Source of the DNA: Micromonospora sp. MP36
GTDB taxonomy: Bacteria > Actinomycetota > Actinomycetes > Mycobacteriales > Micromonosporaceae
Assembly (NCBI RefSeq): GCF_008119785.1
Contig: NZ_VSFA01000010.1
Location: 62,001-126,000 of the forward strand
Direction: 5' to 3'
Length of the DNA: 64,000 nt
The notes beneath the pieces were generated by a model. That model ran no database searches, had not been told where the DNA came from, and saw only the letters and a list, made by a program, of their open reading frames with translations. A program made the position numbers and the translations under genes. Each line of letters opens with the position of its first letter. Positions within the stretch are counted from its first letter, which is position 1. Positions 59,623-64,000 of the stretch are shown in pieces.

Positions 59623-60276
59623 TCAGTCGTCCAGGCCCTGCTCGATGGCGTAGCGGGTCAGCTCGACCCGGTTGTGCAGCTGGAGCTTGCCGAGCGTGTT
59701 CTGCACGTGGTTCTGCACCGTCCGGTGCGAGAGCCCGAGCCGCTCGGCGATCTGCTTGTACGACAGGCCCTTGGCCACCAGCCGCAGCACCTCGGTCTCC
59801 CGTTCGGTGAGCCGGGGCGCCGGGTCGTGCGGGGCGGCCGGCCCGGTGGCCAGCCGCCGGTACTCCCCCAGCACCAGCCCGGCCAGTCCGGGCGTGAAGA
59901 CCGGCTCGCCGGCGGCCGTGCGGCGGACCGCGTCCAGGAACTCGGCCGGCGCCGCCGACTTGACCAGGTAACCGGTGGCCCCCGCCTTGACCGCGTCCAG
60001 CACGCTCTGCGGCTCGCCGCTGGCCGACAGCATCAGCACCCGTACGTCCGGCAGCGCGGCGCGCAGCCCGCGGATCACCTCGACGCCGGAGACGTCGGGC
60101 AGTTGCAGGTCGAGCACCACCACGTCGGGGCGGACCGCCGCAGCCACCCGGACCGCCTGCCGCCCCTCCCCGCTGGTCGCCACCACCAGGTGCCCGGCCT
60201 CGGTGAGGTCGCGGGCCACCCCCTCCCGCCACATCGGGTGGTCGTCCACCACCATGACTCGTACGCCGGTGCTCAT
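59623..60276 (-). CDS. NarL/LuxR-family response regulator
   Basis: A 217-residue regulator: receiver domain (VDDHPMWREGV, phospho-acceptor in VVLDLQLPDVSG, Lys in VKSAAP) and a LuxR HTH (LTERETEVLRLVAKGLSYKQIAERLGLSHRTVQNHVQNTL). It overlaps the kinase by ATGA (60273-60276). The layout and spacing match MacR-like systems. Targets are unknown. Confidence 0.92.
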   Translation of the reverse strand: MSTGVRVMVVDDHPMWREGVARDLTEAGHLVVATSGEGRQAVRVAAAVRPDVVVLDLQLPDVSGVEVIRGLRAALPDVRVLMLSASGEPQSVLDAVKAGATGYLVKSAAPAEFLDAVRRTAAGEPVFTPGLAGLVLGEYRRLATGPAAPHDPAPRLTERETEVLRLVAKGLSYKQIAERLGLSHRTVQNHVQNTLGKLQLHNRVELTRYAIEQGLDD

Positions 60277-61409
60277 CGGGCGCTCCTCGGCACGCTCAGC
60301 TCGATCTCCGTGCCGGCCCCGGGGGCGGACACAATACGCGCTTCGCCGCCCAGGTCGGCCACCCGGCCCCGGATGGACTGCGCCACTCCGAGTCGGCCCT
60401 GCGCCGCCGCCTCGGCGAGCCGCCCCGCAGGGATCCCCGGCCCCTCGTCACGTACCGAGACGGTCACCGTCTCCCCCTCGTCCTCGATCAGCACCCAGGC
60501 CCGCCCGCCGGCGTGCCGGGCCACGTTGTCCAGCGCCGCCCCGACCGCGGCGGCCAGTTCGGCGGCTACCCGGGCGGGCAGCGGCACCGGGGTGGCCGGC
60601 GCGGCGACCTCGACCGTCGCCGAGGCGTACCGGTCGAGCAGGTCGCGCAGGTCCCGGGTGCCCCCCTCGTCGGCCGGCGCGGCTCCGGCGCGGCCGATCA
60701 GGGCGCGCAGGGCGGCCTCCTGCTCGCCGGCCAGCCGGGCCAGCTCGCCCGCCTCACCGCCCAGGTGGGCGCCGCGCCGCTGCACCAGCGCCAGCACCTG
60801 GAGCACCGAGTCGTGGATGTGCCGGGCCAGCCGCTCCCGCTCCCGGGTGGCGGCCTCCAGCTCCACCGCTCGCTGCAGCCGCTCCTCGGCGGTGACGGCG
60901 AGCCGCGCCACGTGCCCGACCACCGCGCCGGCGAGCAGCAACAGGATCACCCCGGTCAGCGAGGACTGGCTGATCCGCGTCCGGGTGGCCAGGTCGACCC
61001 CACCGAGCGCCAGCGCGGCGATCGCGCCGCGCCGCCGGCCGCCGGAGACCGCCCAGGCCAGGACCGGCCCGGCCAGCCAGGCGACGGTCAGGGTGGGCAC
61101 GCCGGCGGCGAGCGCCGCGCGGCCCACCACCCACGGGGTGGCCAGCATGATCGCCAGCACCACACCGAGGTCGGCCAGGAGCAGCGGCCAGCGCCGCCCG
61201 GCCGGGCGCGCGTAGCCGGCCGCGGTCACCCCGGTCCAGGCCAGCATCCCGAGGAGTACGCCGCCCGCGGCGAGCGGGTGGGCGTACCGGTGAGCGTCGC
61301 GGAGCACCAGCAACCCGACGTACGCCAGCGAGGCGAACCGGAACACCGCGATGGACCGCCAGAGCGGGACCTCCAGGCCCCCCGGGGACGACGGCATGCG
61401 CGACACCAT
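60273..61409 (-). CDS. MacS-family sensor histidine kinase
   Basis: A 378-residue kinase with five or six N-terminal hydrophobic segments (about 20-160), then a HisKA_3 box (RERLARHIHDSVLQVLALVQRRG) and an HATPase domain (DNVARHA, DEGPGI, LGVAQSI). The C-terminal ATPase is the NarX/DesK type. The MacS subfamily matches the integral MASE-like N-terminal domain. The ATG at 61409 is chosen; MPSSPGG at 61397 is a possible alternative. It is transcribed with the regulator. Confidence 0.88.
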   Translation of the reverse strand: MVSRMPSSPGGLEVPLWRSIAVFRFASLAYVGLLVLRDAHRYAHPLAAGGVLLGMLAWTGVTAAGYARPAGRRWPLLLADLGVVLAIMLATPWVVGRAALAAGVPTLTVAWLAGPVLAWAVSGGRRRGAIAALALGGVDLATRTRISQSSLTGVILLLLAGAVVGHVARLAVTAEERLQRAVELEAATRERERLARHIHDSVLQVLALVQRRGAHLGGEAGELARLAGEQEAALRALIGRAGAAPADEGGTRDLRDLLDRYASATVEVAAPATPVPLPARVAAELAAAVGAALDNVARHAGGRAWVLIEDEGETVTVSVRDEGPGIPAGRLAEAAAQGRLGVAQSIRGRVADLGGEARIVSAPGAGTEIELSVPRSAR

Positions 61410-61512
61410 GCCACAGCCCGGCCCGAGCGGGGTGGCGGGTGCGACCCGGGAAACCCTGACGTACGGTGGAAAAGCCGCGAAAATCGCCGAGATCGACCGC
61501 CGGGACGGGGCC

Positions 61513-61947
61513 ATGACGAATGCAGAATTCCCCGCACCGCGTACGGTTGTGCCCATCGAACCCACCCTCCTCATCGCCGAGGCCTTCGATCAGGCCCAGG
61601 TGACCGAGCTACGGCACTCGGTCACCTCCTGCGTGCACGCCGCCGGGCTGAGCGGCCAGCGGCGGGACGACTTCGTGCTGGCGATCAACGAGCTGATCAC
61701 CAACGCCGTGCGGCACGGCGGCGGCCAGGGCTGGCTGCGGCTGTGGTGCCAGGCCGGGGAGCTGGTCTGCGAGGTGGCCGACCACGGCCAGGGCATCAGC
61801 GCCCAGCGGCTCGGCGACCGGAACCGGCCCGCCCCGGACATCGCCGGCGGGTGGGGTCTGTGGCTGGCCCGGGAGCTGAGCGACACGATGGCGGTCGAGA
61901 CCGGCCAGGCGGGCACGATCGTCCGGATCACCACGGCCGTCGGCTGA
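61513..61947 (+). CDS. RsbW-like ATP-binding anti-sigma regulator
   Basis: A 144-residue HATPase domain: QRRDDFVLAINELITNAVRHGGG (N box), VADHGQGI (G1) and GGWGLWLARELSD (G2). The full set of ATP-binding boxes is present, so unlike the gene at 31147 it should be active. It probably binds a sigma or anti-anti-sigma partner. TACGGT at about 61461 is a candidate -10. It diverges from the kinase gene. Confidence 0.85.
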   Translation: MTNAEFPAPRTVVPIEPTLLIAEAFDQAQVTELRHSVTSCVHAAGLSGQRRDDFVLAINELITNAVRHGGGQGWLRLWCQAGELVCEVADHGQGISAQRLGDRNRPAPDIAGGWGLWLARELSDTMAVETGQAGTIVRITTAVG

Positions 61948-62017
61948 GCCCGCTCGCTGCGGCCGGCCGGTGAGGAGCACGCGGCCGGCCTCGGCTGTCG
62001 GCACCCGGACGCAGCGG

Positions 62018-62956
62018 TCAGGTGAACAGGGCGCTCACCGACTCGCCGTTGTGGATCCGTCGCATCGCCTCGGCCAGGGCGGGCGCCACCGAGAGCACCG
62101 CCAGCTTCGGCACCCGCTTCTCCGCCGGGATCGGCACCGTGTTGGTGCAGACGATCTCCAGCACCCCGTCCTGCTCGCTCAACCGCTCCAGCGCCCCGCT
62201 GGAGAAGAGCCCGTGCGTACAGGCCAGCCGGATCGAGCGGGCCTTCCGCTCGCGCAGATGGGCCATCAGCTCGATCACCGTGCTGCCCTTGGCGATCTCG
62301 TCGTCCAGCACGATGACGTCCCGGTCCGCCACGTCGCCGATCACCGTACTGATCTTGACCCGATCGTCGCTGAACCGCTGCTTCGCCCCGGCCGCCACCG
62401 GGGTGCCGAGCATCCGGGCGAACGCCGCCGCCTCCTTGGCGTTGCCCAGGTCGGGCGAGACCACCACGGCGTTGCTCAGGTCACGGCCCCGGAAGTGGGC
62501 GGCCAGCTCGCGCAGCGCGTGCAGGTGGTCCACCGGGACGCTGAAGAAGCCGTGCACCTGCGGCGAGTGCAGGGTCATCGCCAGCACCCGGTCCGCGCCG
62601 GCCGAGGTGAGCAGGTCGGCCACCAACCGGCCGCCGATGGAGATGCGCGGGGCGTCCTTCTTGTCCGACCGGGCGTACGCGTAGTGCGGCAGCACCACGG
62701 TGATCCGGCCGGCCGACGCGCCCCGGGCCGCGTCGATCATGAGCAGCAGCTCGACCAGGTGCTCCTGCACCGGCGGCACCAGCGGCTGGATCAGGAAGAC
62801 GTCCCGCTCGCGGCAGTTCGCCTGCAACTGCACCTCGAGGCAGTCGTTGGCGAACCGGGACACCCGCACCGGATGCAGCGGGACGCCCAGGTGGGCACAG
62901 ATCTCGGCGGCGAGGTCGGGGTGGGCGGTCCCGCCGAACACGGCAATGTCACGCAC
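62018..62956 (-). CDS. prs: Ribose-phosphate pyrophosphokinase
   Basis: A 312-residue PRPP synthetase-family protein: SRFANDCLEVQLQANCRERDVFL, PHYAYARSDKKDAPR, LHSPQVHGFF, VVSPDLGNAKEAAAFA, and the PRPP loop VIVLDDEIAKGSTVIELM. In the canonical loop VDDxxxTGGT, Lys replaces Thr, so it is a divergent second-type enzyme. It converts ribose-5-phosphate and ATP to PRPP, which purine synthesis (purC next door) uses. TACGAT is 8 nt before the GTG: leaderless. Confidence 0.88.
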   Translation of the reverse strand: MRDIAVFGGTAHPDLAAEICAHLGVPLHPVRVSRFANDCLEVQLQANCRERDVFLIQPLVPPVQEHLVELLLMIDAARGASAGRITVVLPHYAYARSDKKDAPRISIGGRLVADLLTSAGADRVLAMTLHSPQVHGFFSVPVDHLHALRELAAHFRGRDLSNAVVVSPDLGNAKEAAAFARMLGTPVAAGAKQRFSDDRVKISTVIGDVADRDVIVLDDEIAKGSTVIELMAHLRERKARSIRLACTHGLFSSGALERLSEQDGVLEIVCTNTVPIPAEKRVPKLAVLSVAPALAEAMRRIHNGESVSALFT

Positions 62957-63042
62957 GACTGCCGATCGTACGGGTCCGGCGTCGGGCAGGGCGGTGCCGC
63001 ATCGTCGTGGGGCCCGGTAGGGCCGGCGAGCCGGTGCCCGGG

Positions 63043-63876
63043 TCAGCTCCAGGTGTTGCCGGTGAGCCGCTCGTACACCTCGACGTAGCGGGCCCGGGTC
63101 GCCTCGACCACCTCGGCCGGCACCTCCGGCGCCGGGGGCTGCCGGTCCCAGCCGCTCTCGGTGGCCCAGTCCCGGACGTACTGCTTGTCGTAGGAGAACT
63201 GGGCACGGCCCGGCTGGTACGACTCCGCCGGCCAGAACCGGGACGAGTCGGAGGTGAGCACCTCGTCGGCGAGGAGCAGGCTGCCGTCCGGCGCCCAGCC
63301 CAGCTCGATCTTGGTGTCCGCGATCAGCACGCCGTGTTCGGCGGCGATCTCCGCGCCGCGCCGGTAGACGTCGATGGTGATCTGCCGCAGCCGCTCGGCG
63401 GTCTCCGCGCCGACCTTGTCGACAACCTGCGCGTAGGTGATCGGTTCGTCGTGCTCGCCCTTCGGGGCCTTGGTCGACGGGGTGAAGATCGGCTCGGGCA
63501 GGATGGACGCCTCCACCAGCCCCCGCGGCAGCTCCACGCCAGAGACCGCCCCCGTGCGCTGGTACTCCGCGAAGCCGCCACCGGTGAGGTAGCCGCGGGC
63601 CACGCACTCGACCGGGACCATGTCCAGCCGGCGGCAGCGGATCGCCCGGCCGGCGAACTCCTCGGGCACGTCGGTGGCGGAGATCACGTGGTTCGGCACC
63701 AGGTCGGCGAGCTGCTCGAACCACCACAGCGACAGTGCGGTGAGCAGGCGACCCTTGTCCGGGATCGGGGTCGGCAGCGGCACGTCGTAGATGGAGATGC
63801 GGTCGGAGGCGACCAGGATCAGCTCGTCGCCGTCGGCGTAGACGTCCCGGACCTTGCCCGAGTGCAGAAGTTCCAC
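63043..63876 (-). CDS. purC: Phosphoribosylaminoimidazole-succinocarboxamide synthase
   Basis: A 277-residue SAICAR synthetase: LLHSGKVRDVYADGDELILVASDRISIYD, the PVECVARGYLTGGGFAEYQRTG block, IFTPSTKAPKGEHDEPI, IADTKIELGWAPDGSLLLADEVLTSDSSRFWP. It joins aspartate to CAIR in purine synthesis. The GTG at 63876 is preceded by TGTACT with 7 nt spacing and an in-frame TAG is not present upstream in this frame. It is the last complete gene of the window and possibly leaderless. Confidence 0.95.
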   Translation of the reverse strand: MELLHSGKVRDVYADGDELILVASDRISIYDVPLPTPIPDKGRLLTALSLWWFEQLADLVPNHVISATDVPEEFAGRAIRCRRLDMVPVECVARGYLTGGGFAEYQRTGAVSGVELPRGLVEASILPEPIFTPSTKAPKGEHDEPITYAQVVDKVGAETAERLRQITIDVYRRGAEIAAEHGVLIADTKIELGWAPDGSLLLADEVLTSDSSRFWPAESYQPGRAQFSYDKQYVRDWATESGWDRQPPAPEVPAEVVEATRARYVEVYERLTGNTWS

Positions 63877-63966
63877 GGCGCCTAGTACACCACGCGCCGC
63901 CCCGCCGCCCGGCGCGGCCACCGATCATCGCACCGGCATCCATCGATACGGCGCACCACGCCGCCG

Positions 63967-63997
63967 TTGACACCCCCGCCCGGGCCCTGTGTAAATG
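63967..63997 (+). promoter_or_regulatory. Promoter pointing out of the window
   Basis: A perfect TTGACA (63967-63972) is followed after 17-18 bp by TGTAAAT (63990-63996). It is the only consensus -35 in the window; it drives whatever lies to the right, perhaps a strong stable-RNA or housekeeping gene. Confidence 0.5.
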
Positions 63998-64000
63998 ATC

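Noticed and set aside
1..64000. tRNA or rRNA genes
   Set aside because: No cloverleaf with a GTTCGANTC arm and CCA-compatible stem and no conserved rRNA segment was seen on either strand; a covariance search would be decisive.

Overview
The window is about 64 kb of very GC-rich actinomycete chromosome. I infer a member of the Micromonosporaceae (Micromonospora or a close relative). The evidence is third-position GC bias throughout; a fused alpha-ketoglutarate decarboxylase/dehydrogenase (kgd); the SigR-RsrA mycothiol/thiol stress pair; the 24-residue ribosomal protein bL37; two WhiB proteins; nickel superoxide dismutase with its maturation protease; and the TAnnnT leaderless start architecture. 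No rRNA, tRNA, phage, insertion sequence or CRISPR array was found. The genes are ordinary chromosomal genes; the unusual content is mostly between them.

Layout. 0-4 kb: cutA (cut by the window edge), an acyltransferase/patatin pair, a GT4 glycosyltransferase and a triple-BON protein. 4.3-8.3 kb: an envelope-stress operon, response regulator - histidine kinase - HtrA, in the order of mycobacterial mprA-mprB-pepD. 8.4-9.8 kb: a PadR regulator coupled to a DUF4097 protein behind a palindromic operator. 9.9-11.7 kb: an OlsB-like N-acyltransferase with a PlsC-like O-acyltransferase, probably an aminolipid pathway. 12-18.8 kb: a hot-dog protein, an ABC exporter, kgd and a DUF6104 protein. 18.9-24 kb: TetR/GNAT divergon, a membrane protein and pta-ackA. 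24-28.4 kb: two paralogous lipoprotein hydrolases around a nucleotidyltransferase, then a quinone-oxidoreductase-like dehydrogenase. 28.4-31.1 kb: malic enzyme, sodX/sodN and a GNAT. 31.1-33.8 kb: an RsbW-like protein, a lipid kinase and whiB1 with a long structured leader. 33.9-37.6 kb: the assimilatory sulfate operon (leader peptide - sulfite reductase - micro-ORF - zinc ribbon - cysH - chelatase). 37.7-46.7 kb: membrane glycosyltransferase, PdtaS-type kinase, SIS isomerase, TPR protein, MFS exporter/TetR. 46.8-53.9 kb: GNAT, biotinylated TB7.3-like protein, bL37, rsrA, sigR, hydrolase, WhiB, SRAP, aroA, rsgA. 54-64 kb: hisN, EamA-like protein, glycosyltransferase, SDR, two HATPase anti-sigma-type proteins, DUF5709, a NarL-type two-component system, PRPP synthetase and purC.

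From whiB1 to rsgA (33.5-53.9 kb) the set whiB1, pdtaS, TB7.3, anti-sigma, sigma, SRAP, aroA, rsgA matches the order I recall for Rv3219-Rv3228 of M. tuberculosis, with the sulfate operon and other genes inserted. Operons are tightly coupled, with many ATGA/GTGA overlaps. Monocistronic genes often look leaderless, with a -10 hexamer 6-8 nt before the start codon. Control signals visible directly are a GGAAT-N19-GTT SigR promoter before sigR, a CRP-type box and alternative RNA folds before whiB1, a cysteine leader peptide plus hairpin before the sulfite reductase gene, operators in several divergent or upstream regions, and dispersed intergenic repeats at 11.8, 25.5, 26.2, 28.4, 33.9, 35.6 and 44.2 kb.
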